The notes beneath the pieces are model-generated. The model was not told the DNA's origin. It was given only the letters and a program-made list of their open reading frames with translations, and did no database searches. The position numbers and the translations under genes were made by a program. A stretch of 64,000 bases of DNA from Enterobacter quasihormaechei (GTDB taxonomy: Bacteria > Pseudomonadota > Gammaproteobacteria > Enterobacterales > Enterobacteriaceae). Positions 24,021-33,993 of this stretch are shown here, in pieces. Position 1 is the first letter of the stretch. Every line of letters starts with the position of its first letter. The stretch covers positions 310,001 to 374,000 of the forward strand of contig NZ_SJON01000002.1 in NCBI RefSeq assembly GCF_004331385.1, read 5' to 3'.

Positions 24021-26501
24021 GTGTTATGCAATGGATTCATGATAAACAAATGGCAAATAGATATGGAAAGATCGCTTCGCTTCACTACGTTATTCTTTTA
24101 TCGCACCACAATATTATTACTCCTGCCTTTACTCTTTCCTGTTCTGGTTCAGGCTGATGAATCCGCTTATGCGCATCAGATTCAACAGGCACGTAACGGT
24201 AATTACGCTCAGTTTCTTGATTATCTACAGCGCTATGAGCAACAACATGCTTTAACGCCCGAACAGGTTGCGGACTGGTTACAGGTTGCCTCCTGGGCAG
24301 GGCGCGATGATGAGGTTATCCAGGTCTGGCAGCGTTATGGCATCTATATGCCGCTGCCCGCTCGCGCCATCGCTGCTGTCGCGCAATCCAGGAGAAACCA
24401 AAAGGCCTGGCCATCTGCCCTGTCGCTGTGGAAAGAGGCGCGCAGCCTTGCGCCGGATAACGACGATTACCGCATCGGCTATGTGAAGACCCTGGCCGAT
24501 GCCCGCATGGATCGTCTCGCGCTATCGGAAGCCCGGCAACTGGTAAAGGAAGAGCCTTCTTCCGCGCACCTTGAGACGCTCTCCTATGTCTGGATGCGCC
24601 AGGGAAAAAACAGGGATCGGCTGCTGGCGGACATGCGCGCGCTGAGCGCCGCGCCAGGGAATGAGGCCCTTCTTCGCGAGACGATCGATGCGCTAACGGA
24701 TAACCGGGTAAGCACGCCCGCACTCTGGCTGTCACAAAACGCGGCGCTCTCTCCTGCGGAGCGCCGCCGCCTTGAGCGTAACGCCGCGGCTGAACGGGTA
24801 CGCCTGGCGGATGTGCCGGGCAGAACGGAGAAAGAGCGCCTGCGGCTGGCACAAAGCGCATTAGATCGTTACCAGGCCCTGCTTTCCCGCTGGCAAAACG
24901 ACCCGCAGGCGGCTGAAGACATCGTCCTTGCCCGTATTGATCGGCTTGGTGCGCTGTATGCGCAGAGTGATTACCGGCAGGTCATTAGCGAATATCAGGC
25001 GCTGACAGCCGCACAGCATCCGGTGCCGGAGTGGGCCATAGGCTGGGTGATCTCTGCATATTTGCAGGAGAAAAACGCCGTCGCCGCCTTCTCGCTTGTG
25101 CAACGCTATCCACAATACGCCTCCGATCCGCAGGACGAGGAACATGCGCTTTTCTACGCCTGGCTGGATACGGGGCAGTATCAGGCCGCCCGCCGCTACG
25201 TTGAGCGCGAGACCCGCAGCGTTCCCTGGACCCGCTACGATTTCGGGTCCCCCACCGCCCAGCCAAACGATCGGTGGCTTACCGGGCAGTCACTCAACTT
25301 TAACTATTTGCTGACGACCAACGCCCTGCCGGAGGCCGAAAAGCTGGCGCATCGTCTGGCGTCAACGGCACCGGGCAATCAGGGGTTACAGATTGATTAT
25401 GCCGCCCTGCTTCAGGCGCGGGGCCTGCCGCGCGCGGCCGAGCAAAAGCTTAAGCAAGCAGAGACGCTTGAACCGTCGAATCTGGAGCTTGAAAAACAGC
25501 AGGCTTACGTCGCAATGGACCTTCAGGAGTGGCGACAGATGGATTTACTGGCTGAGGACGTGCTGTCTCGCGCCCCCACCGATCGCAGCGCCCGCCGCCT
25601 GGACCGGCTCAGAGCGGTCCACCATATGTCTGAACTGCGTCTGAACGCGGGTAAAGGATTGCACTCAGATAACCCCGTCAGCGGTACCCACGACATGAGC
25701 TGGGACGCCACGCTCTATGGCCCGCCCGTGGCGGATAGCTGGCGGCTGTTTGCTGGCGCCCGCTATGCACAGGGCAATTTTGACGAAGGCAAAGGCATCA
25801 GCCGCCACCTGTTGGGCGGCGTTGAGTGGCGGCCACGCGACCTGACGCTCGAAGCCGAGATCTCCAGCAACCGCTATCACGGTGAAAACAAGCCGGGTGC
25901 CCGGCTCTCAACGACTTACAGCCTCAGTGACAGCTGGCAGTTCAGCGGTAGCCTCGAACGGTTGTCCCGCACCACGCCCTTACGGGCGCTACGCAATGGC
26001 ATAAGCGCGAACCGTGGCGAAGGCGGAGTGCGCTGGTATCAAAACGAGCGCCGGGAGTATCAGCTTAGCGCCGCCGTCAGCCGCTTCTCAGACCATAACC
26101 GCCGTCAGGAATATGTCCTCACGGGGAAAGAGCGCCTCTGGCAGACCCCGTCCCTGACGCTGGATCTCGAACCGGGGATCGCCGCCAGTAAAAACAGCCT
26201 GCGGGATACGCTTTATTACAACCCGACACGGGATCTGTCCGTCACGGCCGCCCTGTCCGTTGACCATGAGATGTACCGCCACTACGACACCCTCTGGAGC
26301 CAGCAGATTGTCGCCGGCGGCGGCAGATACTGGCAGAAAAATCAGTCACCTGGCGCCATTACCCTGCTGGGTTACGGGCAACGCATTCAGTGGAATAACG
26401 TCGTGGATACCGGGGTGATGCTGAACTGGGATAAACGCCCTTACGACGGCAAACGCGAAAGCAATCTCTCCGTCTCGTTTGATGCGACTTTACGCTTTTA
26501 A
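24021..26501 (+). CDS. pgaA: Poly-beta-1,6-GlcNAc export porin PgaA
   Basis: An 826-residue outer-membrane protein that exports deacetylated poly-GlcNAc. A signal peptide (hydrophobic core TTILLLLPLLFPVLVQA) is followed by TPR repeats in the periplasmic half (ALSLWKEARSLAPDNDDYR, APGNQGLQIDYAALLQARG) and a beta-barrel from about residue 530 ending FDATLRF. Sequence and length match the E. coli PgaA family (807 residues). The frame opens with GTG at 24021 after AAAAGG; ATGs at 24039 and 24063 are alternatives, and 24063 would give the more ordinary signal peptide n-region. First gene of pgaABCD. Confidence 0.93.
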   Translation: MLCNGFMINKWQIDMERSLRFTTLFFYRTTILLLLPLLFPVLVQADESAYAHQIQQARNGNYAQFLDYLQRYEQQHALTPEQVADWLQVASWAGRDDEVIQVWQRYGIYMPLPARAIAAVAQSRRNQKAWPSALSLWKEARSLAPDNDDYRIGYVKTLADARMDRLALSEARQLVKEEPSSAHLETLSYVWMRQGKNRDRLLADMRALSAAPGNEALLRETIDALTDNRVSTPALWLSQNAALSPAERRRLERNAAAERVRLADVPGRTEKERLRLAQSALDRYQALLSRWQNDPQAAEDIVLARIDRLGALYAQSDYRQVISEYQALTAAQHPVPEWAIGWVISAYLQEKNAVAAFSLVQRYPQYASDPQDEEHALFYAWLDTGQYQAARRYVERETRSVPWTRYDFGSPTAQPNDRWLTGQSLNFNYLLTTNALPEAEKLAHRLASTAPGNQGLQIDYAALLQARGLPRAAEQKLKQAETLEPSNLELEKQQAYVAMDLQEWRQMDLLAEDVLSRAPTDRSARRLDRLRAVHHMSELRLNAGKGLHSDNPVSGTHDMSWDATLYGPPVADSWRLFAGARYAQGNFDEGKGISRHLLGGVEWRPRDLTLEAEISSNRYHGENKPGARLSTTYSLSDSWQFSGSLERLSRTTPLRALRNGISANRGEGGVRWYQNERREYQLSAAVSRFSDHNRRQEYVLTGKERLWQTPSLTLDLEPGIAASKNSLRDTLYYNPTRDLSVTAALSVDHEMYRHYDTLWSQQIVAGGGRYWQKNQSPGAITLLGYGQRIQWNNVVDTGVMLNWDKRPYDGKRESNLSVSFDATLRF

Positions 26502-26509
26502 GGATGACT

Positions 26510-28447
26510 ATGCTGAACACACGTTTTTCAGTGAGACTGTTACTCACCGCCTGTCTCTGCCTCAGCGCGAGCGTTTACGCGCAGGCGCTCTCGTTTATTG
26601 CGCCCAAAGAAAGGCCGCAGCAGGAGGCAAGCAAACCCTGGCCGAAAAACCAGTTTCTGGTGCTCGCCTATCACGACGTTGAAGATGATGCAGCCGATCA
26701 GCGCTACCTCTCCGTTCGCACCAGCGCGTTAAACGAGCAGATTAGCTGGCTTTTGCATAACGGCTATCACGCCATCAGCGTGCAGGACATTCTTGATGCC
26801 CATGACGGAAAGAAAACGCTGCCGCAGAAAGCCGTTTTGCTCAGCTTTGACGATGGCTACAGCAGCTTTTATACCCGCGTCTGGCCGCTGCTTCAGGCAT
26901 GGAACGTTCCTGCGCTGTGGGCGCCGGTGGGCAGCTGGGTGGATACGCCGTCAAATCAAAAGGTTAACTTCGGCGGTCTGATGACGCCCCGCGATCGGTT
27001 CGCGACGTGGGACATGGTTCGCGAGTTAAGCCGCTCCCCGCTGGTTGAAATCGGCGCGCATACCTGGGCCTCACATTACGGCATTCCGGCCAACCCACAG
27101 GGCAGCCGTGAACCGGCCATCGCCAGCCGCTTTTATGATAAAGCGACGGGACGCTATGAAACTGACGCACAGTTCAGCCAGCGGATCGGCGATGACGTGC
27201 GCAAGGTGACGGATAAAATCACCCGGGTAACCGGGAAAGCGCCGCGCGCCTGGGTCTGGCCGTACGGAGCAGCCAACGGCACGTCACTGTCTATTGCCAA
27301 AAAAGAGGGCTACCGGCTGGCCTTTACCCTGGAGGATGGACTGGGCGACGTGGGCAATCTCAGCAGCATTCCCCGCCTGCTGATTGCCGGGAATCCCTCG
27401 CTCAAAACCTTTGCCAGTACGGTCAGCCAGATCCAGGAGCACGACCCCGTGCGCGTCATGCACGTCGATCTCGACTACGTTTACGATCCCGACCCGTCTC
27501 AGCAGGCCCAGAATATCAACAAGCTGGTCCAGCGGGTCTACGACATGAAAATAAGCCATGTTTTCCTCCAGGCCTTTGCCGACCCGCAGGGCGACGGCAA
27601 AATCAAAGCGCTCTATTTCCCCAACCGCCGGCTTCCGGTTCGGGCCGATCTCTTTAATTTTGTCTCCTGGCAGCTCCAGACCCGGGCGGGCGTGAAGGTC
27701 TTCGCCTGGATGCCGGTGCTCTCGTTCGATCTCGATCCTTCCCTGCCGCGCGTTCAGCGTCGGGATCGTCAGACAGGGGCATTGCACGAGGCCACCGATC
27801 CCTATATCAGGCTTTCGCCATGGAACCCGCAGGTTCGCCAGCAGGTGACGGAAATCTATGAAGATTTGGCCCGGCATGCCAGCTTCAACGGGATTGTGTT
27901 CCATGACGATGCGGTGCTGACGGACGTTGACGATGCCGGGCAGGATACCGCGCGCCAGAGGAGCCAGCTGCTTATTGGGTTCACCCAGGCCTTAAGCCAG
28001 GCGGTAAAGGACATTCGTGGTCCGCAAATTAAAACTGCGCGGAATATGTTCGTCTTGCCCATTCTACAACCCGAAAGCGAAGCGTGGTTTGCGCAGAATC
28101 TTGATGATTTTCTGGCGGCCTATGACTGGACGGTACCGATGGCAATGCCCCTGATGGAGTCCGTCCCGGTAGAGGAGAGCAATGCATGGTTTACGCGTTT
28201 GGTTAAAGCCGTCGCCGCGCGGCCCGGCGCGCTCAATAAGACCATTTTTGAACTCCAGGCGAGAGACTGGTCGCAAACACCGCAACGCCCCGTTCCCGAC
28301 GAGCGTCTGGTGGAGTGGATGCGCGTGCTCCAGCTGAACGGCGTCAAAAATTACGGTTACTACCCCGACGATTTCATTAACAACCAGCCTGCTATGTCAC
28401 GCATCAGGCCTGAATTATCTTCCTACTGGTATCCTGACAATGACTGA
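26510..28447 (+). CDS. pgaB: Poly-beta-1,6-N-acetyl-D-glucosamine N-deacetylase PgaB
   Basis: A 645-residue periplasmic enzyme that partly deacetylates poly-GlcNAc so that it can be exported. The N-terminal polysaccharide deacetylase domain has [11 protein letters not shown] (catalytic Asp pair) and the metal site [10 protein letters not shown] (His, Ser, His). A C-terminal GH-like domain follows ([31 protein letters not shown]). It lacks a loop of about 25 residues found in E. coli PgaB before [13 protein letters not shown]. The start at 26510 is five bases after AAGGA; the ATG at 26504 overlaps that site. The signal region holds both LTAC and VYAQA. Confidence 0.94.
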   Translation: MLNTRFSVRLLLTACLCLSASVYAQALSFIAPKERPQQEASKPWPKNQFLVLAYHDVEDDAADQRYLSVRTSALNEQISWLLHNGYHAISVQDILDAHDGKKTLPQKAVLLSFDDGYSSFYTRVWPLLQAWNVPALWAPVGSWVDTPSNQKVNFGGLMTPRDRFATWDMVRELSRSPLVEIGAHTWASHYGIPANPQGSREPAIASRFYDKATGRYETDAQFSQRIGDDVRKVTDKITRVTGKAPRAWVWPYGAANGTSLSIAKKEGYRLAFTLEDGLGDVGNLSSIPRLLIAGNPSLKTFASTVSQIQEHDPVRVMHVDLDYVYDPDPSQQAQNINKLVQRVYDMKISHVFLQAFADPQGDGKIKALYFPNRRLPVRADLFNFVSWQLQTRAGVKVFAWMPVLSFDLDPSLPRVQRRDRQTGALHEATDPYIRLSPWNPQVRQQVTEIYEDLARHASFNGIVFHDDAVLTDVDDAGQDTARQRSQLLIGFTQALSQAVKDIRGPQIKTARNMFVLPILQPESEAWFAQNLDDFLAAYDWTVPMAMPLMESVPVEESNAWFTRLVKAVAARPGALNKTIFELQARDWSQTPQRPVPDERLVEWMRVLQLNGVKNYGYYPDDFINNQPAMSRIRPELSSYWYPDND

Positions 28448-29771
28448 TCGCATTATCGCATTCTCTATTTTATGTCTGGTGTTCGGGCTGCCATTAGGCG
28501 TTGCCGCCCTGTTTACCGGCGAGCTGATCCTGGATTTTGTGTTCTTCTGGCCGCTGTTCATGTCCGTATTGTGGATAACCGGCGGTCTCTACTTCTGGTT
28601 TCAGCTCGAACGACGCTGGCCGTGGGGCAAAGAAACGCCAGCCCCGATGCTCGCCGGTGAGCCGTTAATTTCCATCCTTATTCCCTGTTTCAACGAGGAA
28701 AGGAATGCCAGAGAGACCATCAGCGCAGCGCTGGCTCAGCGGTATGAAAATATTGAAGTTATCGCCATTAACGACGGATCTTCCGACAACACCGCCCGGG
28801 AGCTGCACCAGCTCGCGCTGGAGCAGCCGCGCCTGCGGGTGATTAACCTCGCGGAGAACCAGGGGAAAGCCGTTGCGCTCAAGGCCGGGGCAGCGGCGGC
28901 CCGTGGCGATCTGCTGGTCTGCATTGACGGCGACGCCCTGCTTGACCGCGACACGGCGGCGTATCTGGTGGCGCCGCTGATCCAGTATCCCCACGTTGGG
29001 GCCGTCACCGGGAACCCGCGCATTCGCACGCGCTCGACGCTGATTGGCCGTATTCAGGTGGGCGAGTTCTCATCCATCATTGGGCTTATCAAACGGACGC
29101 AGCGGATCTATGGCCGGGTCTTTACCGTCTCGGGCGTGATCGCCGCCTTTCGCCGCCAGGCGCTGGCGGACGTCGGGTACTGGAGTCCGGACATGATCAC
29201 GGAAGACATCGACATCAGCTGGAAGCTCCAGCTGCGCCACTGGGATATCTTTTTCGAGCCGCGGGCGCTGTGCTGGATCCTGATGCCGGAGACCCTCAAA
29301 GGCCTGTGGAAACAGCGTCTGCGCTGGGCGCAGGGCGGCGCGGAGGTGTTTCTGGTCAACCTTCGCAGAATAGTGCGCTGGGAACACCATCGCATGTGGC
29401 CCCTGTTTATGGAGTACGCGCTGTCAACGCTGTGGGCATTTGCTTACGCGGTGACGGTACTGTTATTCCTCATCAGCCATGTCGCGCCGGTGCCCGCCAA
29501 CCTGAACGTTGAAACCCTCTTTCCACCGGCGTTTACCGGGCTATTGCTGGGCGTTATGTGCCTGATGCAGTTCCTTGTCAGCCTGTACATCGAGCGGCGG
29601 TACGAGCGAAAAGTGGCGAGCTCGCTTTTCTGGGTGATTTGGTTCCCGATGGTCTACTGGATGATTGGCCTGTTTACCACCCTTGTTGCATTTCCAAAAG
29701 TTATGCTTAAGCGCCAGCGCGCACGCGCACGCTGGATCAGCCCGGACCGGGGAAAAGGACGTCTTCAATGA
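28440..29771 (+). CDS. pgaC: Poly-beta-1,6-N-acetyl-D-glucosamine synthase PgaC
   Basis: A 443-residue inner-membrane GT2 glycosyltransferase that polymerises UDP-GlcNAc. Two N-terminal hydrophobic segments are followed by the catalytic domain with [39 protein letters not shown] and the QxxRW box QRLRWAQGG, then three C-terminal membrane segments. The start overlaps the pgaB end by eight bases, and the end overlaps pgaD by four, the normal compact pga layout. Confidence 0.96.
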   Translation: MTDRIIAFSILCLVFGLPLGVAALFTGELILDFVFFWPLFMSVLWITGGLYFWFQLERRWPWGKETPAPMLAGEPLISILIPCFNEERNARETISAALAQRYENIEVIAINDGSSDNTARELHQLALEQPRLRVINLAENQGKAVALKAGAAAARGDLLVCIDGDALLDRDTAAYLVAPLIQYPHVGAVTGNPRIRTRSTLIGRIQVGEFSSIIGLIKRTQRIYGRVFTVSGVIAAFRRQALADVGYWSPDMITEDIDISWKLQLRHWDIFFEPRALCWILMPETLKGLWKQRLRWAQGGAEVFLVNLRRIVRWEHHRMWPLFMEYALSTLWAFAYAVTVLLFLISHVAPVPANLNVETLFPPAFTGLLLGVMCLMQFLVSLYIERRYERKVASSLFWVIWFPMVYWMIGLFTTLVAFPKVMLKRQRARARWISPDRGKGRLQ

Positions 29772-30202
29772 ACGAAAATACCTTAATTTTGACTGAACAC
29801 CGGCTACTCCCACGCCTTTTCGATACCGCGTTAACGCTGCTGGCGTGGGGAGGATTTCTGTTTTTTCTGTATGCCCGGCTGTGGATGCAGTTAACTGAAG
29901 AGAGCGAGTACCGGTGGGGAGACATCATTGCTTCCTTTAACACGGTGCTAATTTATTTGCTGCTCGCCGTGCTCAACGGCTGGCTGCTGATTTTATGGTA
30001 TCAGTACAATCGTCGACGTACCCACGTAAGACGCCGTCGTGCGGGCTATTTGCACCATGACGAGCTTGCCAGAAGCTTTGACGTCTCACCGCAGCTTATC
30101 TCGGAGATGAGCCAGTACAACCTGCTGACGGTCTATCATGACCAGATCGGCCGCATCATTGATCTCAAGATTAGCGAGCAGCAGGACGAGGAAGAAGCGT
30201 AA
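29768..30202 (+). CDS. pgaD: Poly-beta-1,6-GlcNAc biosynthesis protein PgaD
   Basis: A 144-residue protein with two hydrophobic segments (about 20-40 and 60-80) and a basic cytoplasmic tail ([17 protein letters not shown]). In E. coli PgaD binds PgaC and c-di-GMP, which together activate polymerisation; the clustered arginines after the second segment fit this role. The start overlaps pgaC (ATGA). Last gene of the operon, followed after one base by a bidirectional terminator. Confidence 0.92.
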   Translation: MNENTLILTEHRLLPRLFDTALTLLAWGGFLFFLYARLWMQLTEESEYRWGDIIASFNTVLIYLLLAVLNGWLLILWYQYNRRRTHVRRRRAGYLHHDELARSFDVSPQLISEMSQYNLLTVYHDQIGRIIDLKISEQQDEEEA

Positions 30203-30203
30203 G

Positions 30204-30239
30204 AAAAAGCCCCCGCAGGTTATCCGACGGGGGCTTTTT
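30204..30239. terminator. Bidirectional terminator between pgaD and gss
   Basis: AAAAAGCCCCCG and CGGGGGCTTTTT form a 12-base-pair stem around a 12-base loop. The 5' A-run and 3' T-run make it an intrinsic terminator in both directions, serving convergent pgaABCD and gss. Confidence 0.95.
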
Positions 30240-30253
30240 GTCGCGGGTATGAA

Positions 30254-32116
30254 TTACTTATCCTTCACCACAATCAGCGGCTCAATATCGCTCTCTTTTT
30301 TCACCACCAGCGAGTCATCCCCGCGCAGACAGGTTCCGCCATAGTTCCCGCCCACGGTAAAGGTGCAGACCTGAATGTATTTGCCGTCAACCTTCGGCAG
30401 GCACCACAGCTGCTGATAGATATTTTTACGATCGACAAACTTGCCGCTGGATTTATCCAGCAACTCATCCTGAGCGCTGATGAGGTCGATGTTGCTCCCG
30501 CAGCGCCCGGCAATAGGCTTAACGGCGTAACCGGTCTGCTTCAGCAGGCCGTTCACCTCGAAGTCAGTATCCAGCAGATAGCGGTGGTTCGGGAACAGCT
30601 GCCACAGCACCGGCAGAATCGCCTTGTTACCGGGGATCACCGTCCACAGCGGTTCGAAGACCAGCACTTCCGGGCGCAGAAGGACGTCGATCAGGCGTAC
30701 TTCACCCTGCGGGTGTCCGGTGCGGATAGGCACGGCGGCGAACTCGGTTTCGCTCACCTCGCGGATCTGCTCAATCGCCGTTTCCCACGCCCAGGTTTTC
30801 CATACGCAGTTGACGTGACGGCCTTCATCATCAATCAGTTGCCCGGCGGCATCCCAGCTCAGCGCGCCCAGGCCATGGAGGATTTTGGTTTCAAACCCGG
30901 CCTGGATCAGCGAGCGCTGAATAAAGAGCGCGTGGTAATCCTCTTCAGTATCGTTGTCCTGCATGATATGCACGAACGGCCGCGCGTGGCTGTGCTTCCA
31001 GGCGCCGGTCAGCTCCTCCAGCAAGCCTTCCGCCGGATTGTGGCCGGTGCCGCGATAGCCGTTTTTCACCCACTCTTCGAGAATGAGCCCGCCCTCGGTA
31101 TGGCAGGAGGCCGAATCCGCGTTGTACTCGTAAACCTTAATGCCGCGCTCATCCATGCAGAAATCCATACGACCGGTGATCATATGGTGACGACGCCACT
31201 GCCAGGAGAGGCGCAGGCGCGGCCAGAGGATTTTCGGGATGTCGAAAAGTGCGAGGAGATTGTCGTCTTTCAGCACCTTGTCGGTGGCGTGGAGGTACAT
31301 CAGGTGCAGTTCGTTGGTGGCTTTGATCAGCTCCTGCTCGGCGCTTTCGGTAATGGTGAAGTACTGGCAGGGATCTTTGTTGATAACGTGGCCGTTGGCG
31401 CGAACGTACGCCTGTTGCAGGGCGTCGTTTTCATTGAGCCATTTCCCGTCAAACTGACGGCTGTTCTTCAGCCGCGCGCCGCTGATTTTCAGCAGCTCAC
31501 CGTCGATCTCCGGCTGAGGAATGCTATGTTCAGTCTCCTCCGTCTGGATCATCCAGCCGAGGATCTCGGTATCGCTGAACGTGTCATGAAGCGTATAGCA
31601 GCCGTTTTCAACGCTCAGACGCAGCTCGCGCGTCCACTGCTGCCCCAGCGGCAACGGAGTATGGATCACGTTCTGCTCCGCAATGCGCACCCTGTCGTCC
31701 AGCAGCTGGGTGATGACGGCCACGTGTCCGGTCTCCTGAAACTCACCGCCCTTTTGCCAGATAAGCAGAGCCCCGGCCTGCGGCGCGCGCTTCGAGCCAT
31801 TGGCAAAGGCCTGTAACGGCAGAATGTTGTCGTTCACCACCTGGCGTAAAAAACGCAGAGAGAAGATCTCCCACGCCATCCCGACGTCGGTAAAGACAAA
31901 CCCGTGGTTGAGAAACAGGAAGCGGCGCGCAAACTCAACGCACTGCCATTTATGGCCCATGTATTCGTTGCCGATATAGCTGCGGAACTCCGCGTCTTCC
32001 GGGTAGTGGCGCAGATCGAGACTGCCATAATTTGAAGAGTAAATCGCCACGCCACCCGGCGCATAACCTAATAACGTCCCGAAGGGTGCGTCACTGCTTA
32101 ACGTTCCTTTACGCAT
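30254..32116 (-). CDS. gss: Bifunctional glutathionylspermidine amidase/synthetase
   Basis: A 620-residue two-domain enzyme that makes and hydrolyses glutathionylspermidine. The N-terminal CHAP amidase domain has catalytic Cys59 in MGHKWQCVEFARRF and His in ETGHVAVITQ. The C-terminal ATP-grasp synthetase has MDFCMDERGIKVYEYNAD, TDFEVNG, PIAGRCGSNIDL and the final GGNYGGTCLRGDDSLVVKK. Length equals E. coli Gss within one residue. It is the first backbone gene after the tRNA-Phe-linked block, and its promoter lies in the gap shared with yghU. Confidence 0.97.
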   Translation of the reverse strand: MRKGTLSSDAPFGTLLGYAPGGVAIYSSNYGSLDLRHYPEDAEFRSYIGNEYMGHKWQCVEFARRFLFLNHGFVFTDVGMAWEIFSLRFLRQVVNDNILPLQAFANGSKRAPQAGALLIWQKGGEFQETGHVAVITQLLDDRVRIAEQNVIHTPLPLGQQWTRELRLSVENGCYTLHDTFSDTEILGWMIQTEETEHSIPQPEIDGELLKISGARLKNSRQFDGKWLNENDALQQAYVRANGHVINKDPCQYFTITESAEQELIKATNELHLMYLHATDKVLKDDNLLALFDIPKILWPRLRLSWQWRRHHMITGRMDFCMDERGIKVYEYNADSASCHTEGGLILEEWVKNGYRGTGHNPAEGLLEELTGAWKHSHARPFVHIMQDNDTEEDYHALFIQRSLIQAGFETKILHGLGALSWDAAGQLIDDEGRHVNCVWKTWAWETAIEQIREVSETEFAAVPIRTGHPQGEVRLIDVLLRPEVLVFEPLWTVIPGNKAILPVLWQLFPNHRYLLDTDFEVNGLLKQTGYAVKPIAGRCGSNIDLISAQDELLDKSSGKFVDRKNIYQQLWCLPKVDGKYIQVCTFTVGGNYGGTCLRGDDSLVVKKESDIEPLIVVKDK

Positions 32117-32298
32117 GTGTCCAACCTAAAACAGGCAGGCGGCAATTTTTTGTGGGGTTGTCGTCGTCTGCACGTTGTAATTAACTGACAGAGGTGGCGT
32201 TATCATACACCCGCCCTGACCATTACGCTCGCATCGTTAAACGGTTCCTATATCTCCTGCTACACTGCCTCAACACAACACCAAAAAGGCAGGCCAAC

Positions 32299-33165
32299 AT
32301 GTCCGAAAATACCTATCAGCCACCGAAAGTGTGGGAATGGAAACAGAATAACGGCGGCGCGTTCGCCAATATCAACCGTCCCGTCTCGGGCACCACGCAC
32401 GAGAAAGAGCTCCCCGTGGGCGCGCACCCGCTCCAGCTGTACTCTCTGGGTACGCCGAATGGACAGAAAGTTACCATCATGCTGGAGGAGCTGCTGGCGC
32501 TGGGTGTAACGGGCGCGGAATACGACGCATGGCTAATCCGCATCGGTGAGGGCGATCAGTTCTCCAGCGGGTTTGTCGACGTGAACCCGAACTCGAAGAT
32601 CCCGGCGCTGCGTGACCACTCCACCACCCCGCCGACGCGCGTTTTTGAATCCGGCAATATCCTGCTCTATCTGGCCGAAAAGTTTGGTCACTTCCTGCCA
32701 AAAGATCCGGCAGGACGAACGGAAACCCTGAACTGGCTGTTCTGGTTACAGGGCGCGGCCCCGTTCCTCGGCGGCGGTTTCGGCCACTTCTACAACTACG
32801 CGCCGGTGAAGATTGAGTACGCTATCGATCGCTTCACCATGGAAGCTAAACGCCTGTTCGACGTGCTGGACAAACAGCTGGCGCGCGGCCGCTACGTGGC
32901 AGGCGAAGAGTACACCATCGCCGATATGGCGATCTGGCCGTGGTTTGGCTGCGTGGCGCTGGGCAGCGTTTACAATGCCGCCGAGTTCCTCGACGCCGGG
33001 AAGTACACCAACGTGCAGCGCTGGGCAAAAGATGTGGCGAATCGCCCGGGGGTTAAACGCGGGCGCATCGTTAACCGCACCAACGGCGAGCTGAGCGAGC
33101 AGTTGCATGAGCGCCATTCAGCGAGCGACTTCGATACCCAGACGGAAGATAAACGTCAGGCCTGA
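32299..33165 (+). CDS. yghU: GST-family disulfide-bond oxidoreductase YghU
   Basis: A 288-residue nu-class glutathione transferase-like protein with glutathione disulfide-bond reductase activity in E. coli. The start MSENTYQPPKVWEWKQNNGG at 32299 matches the E. coli protein; the frame is open 35 codons upstream, but that part lacks family similarity. The thioredoxin-like N-terminal domain has YSLGTPNGQKVTIMLEEL and NPNSKIPAL; the helical C-terminal domain has ADMAIWPWFG. It is divergent from gss, as in E. coli. Confidence 0.96.
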   Translation: MSENTYQPPKVWEWKQNNGGAFANINRPVSGTTHEKELPVGAHPLQLYSLGTPNGQKVTIMLEELLALGVTGAEYDAWLIRIGEGDQFSSGFVDVNPNSKIPALRDHSTTPPTRVFESGNILLYLAEKFGHFLPKDPAGRTETLNWLFWLQGAAPFLGGGFGHFYNYAPVKIEYAIDRFTMEAKRLFDVLDKQLARGRYVAGEEYTIADMAIWPWFGCVALGSVYNAAEFLDAGKYTNVQRWAKDVANRPGVKRGRIVNRTNGELSEQLHERHSASDFDTQTEDKRQA

Positions 33166-33241
33166 CGGATGACCGGGCGGTTCGCCGCCCTTCTTCTGCG
33201 ATGAGAAAAGTGAGTCAGCACGCGTGCGCAAGGAACCTCGT

Positions 33242-33991
33242 ATGTCAGACCAGACGCTGAAAGCAACCCGACAGCAGCGCCTTATCGCTTTGCTGAGTAA
33301 AAGCGACTGGCTGACTACCGATGTACTGGCTGAGAAACTCTCCGTCAGTAAAGAGACAATCCGCCGGGATTTGAAGTCGTTGCAGCAGCAGGGGAAGCTC
33401 CTGCGTCAGCACGGACGGGCGCGTCTGATTCATCCCGATAGCCGCGACAGCGGTGAACCCTTTGGCGCACGGCTGAAAAGCCATTATGCCGACAAAGCCG
33501 ATATTGCCCGCCACGCGCTAGGCTGGATCAGCGAAGGGATGACCATTGCCCTTGATGCCAGTTCGACCTGCTTTCATCTGGCGCGCCAGCTTCCGGATAT
33601 CGAACTCACCGTGTTTACCAATAGCCTGCCTATCTGCCACGAGATGGCGAAGCGCGAGCGGATCACGCTTATCTGTTCCGGCGGAACGCTTGAGCGTAAG
33701 TATCGCTGCTATGTAAATCCGGCGCTGGTGACGCAGCTAAAAGGGCTGGAGATCGATCTGTTTATCTTCTCGTGTGAAGGGGTCGATGAGCATGGCGTCC
33801 TTTGGGATCCGTCCGAGCACAACGCGGGCTTTAAGGCGCTGCTGTTAAGCCGCGCCAGCCAGTCGCTGCTGCTGATCGACAAAAGTAAATTTATGCGGGC
33901 AAGCGAAGTGAAAATCGGCCAGCTGTCGCAGGTGACACAGATTATTCAGAGCGATAAACGTCAGGCCGCCAGTGACGGCCTGACGCGATGA
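33242..33991 (+). CDS. DeoR-family transcription regulator
   Basis: A 249-residue repressor with an N-terminal DeoR helix-turn-helix (STDVLAEKL-like WLTTDVLAEKLSVSKETIRR) and a C-terminal DeoRC sugar-phosphate sensing domain (IALDASSTCFHLARQ, TVFTNSLPI, ICSGGTLERKYRCYVNP, LIDKSKF). The ATG at 33242 with AAGGA seven bases upstream is preferred to the GTG at 33224. The family usually represses a sugar catabolic operon and responds to a phosphorylated sugar, but no sugar genes are adjacent: yghU lies upstream and a chemoreceptor converges from downstream. The gene is not part of the E. coli K-12 order here as I recall it. Confidence 0.88.
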   Translation: MSDQTLKATRQQRLIALLSKSDWLTTDVLAEKLSVSKETIRRDLKSLQQQGKLLRQHGRARLIHPDSRDSGEPFGARLKSHYADKADIARHALGWISEGMTIALDASSTCFHLARQLPDIELTVFTNSLPICHEMAKRERITLICSGGTLERKYRCYVNPALVTQLKGLEIDLFIFSCEGVDEHGVLWDPSEHNAGFKALLLSRASQSLLLIDKSKFMRASEVKIGQLSQVTQIIQSDKRQAASDGLTR

Positions 33992-33993
33992 TG

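Noticed and set aside
16676..30253. Prophage or integrative element at tRNA-Phe
   Set aside because: No integrase, excisionase, phage or transfer genes and no repeated tRNA 3' end were found at the far side of the block.
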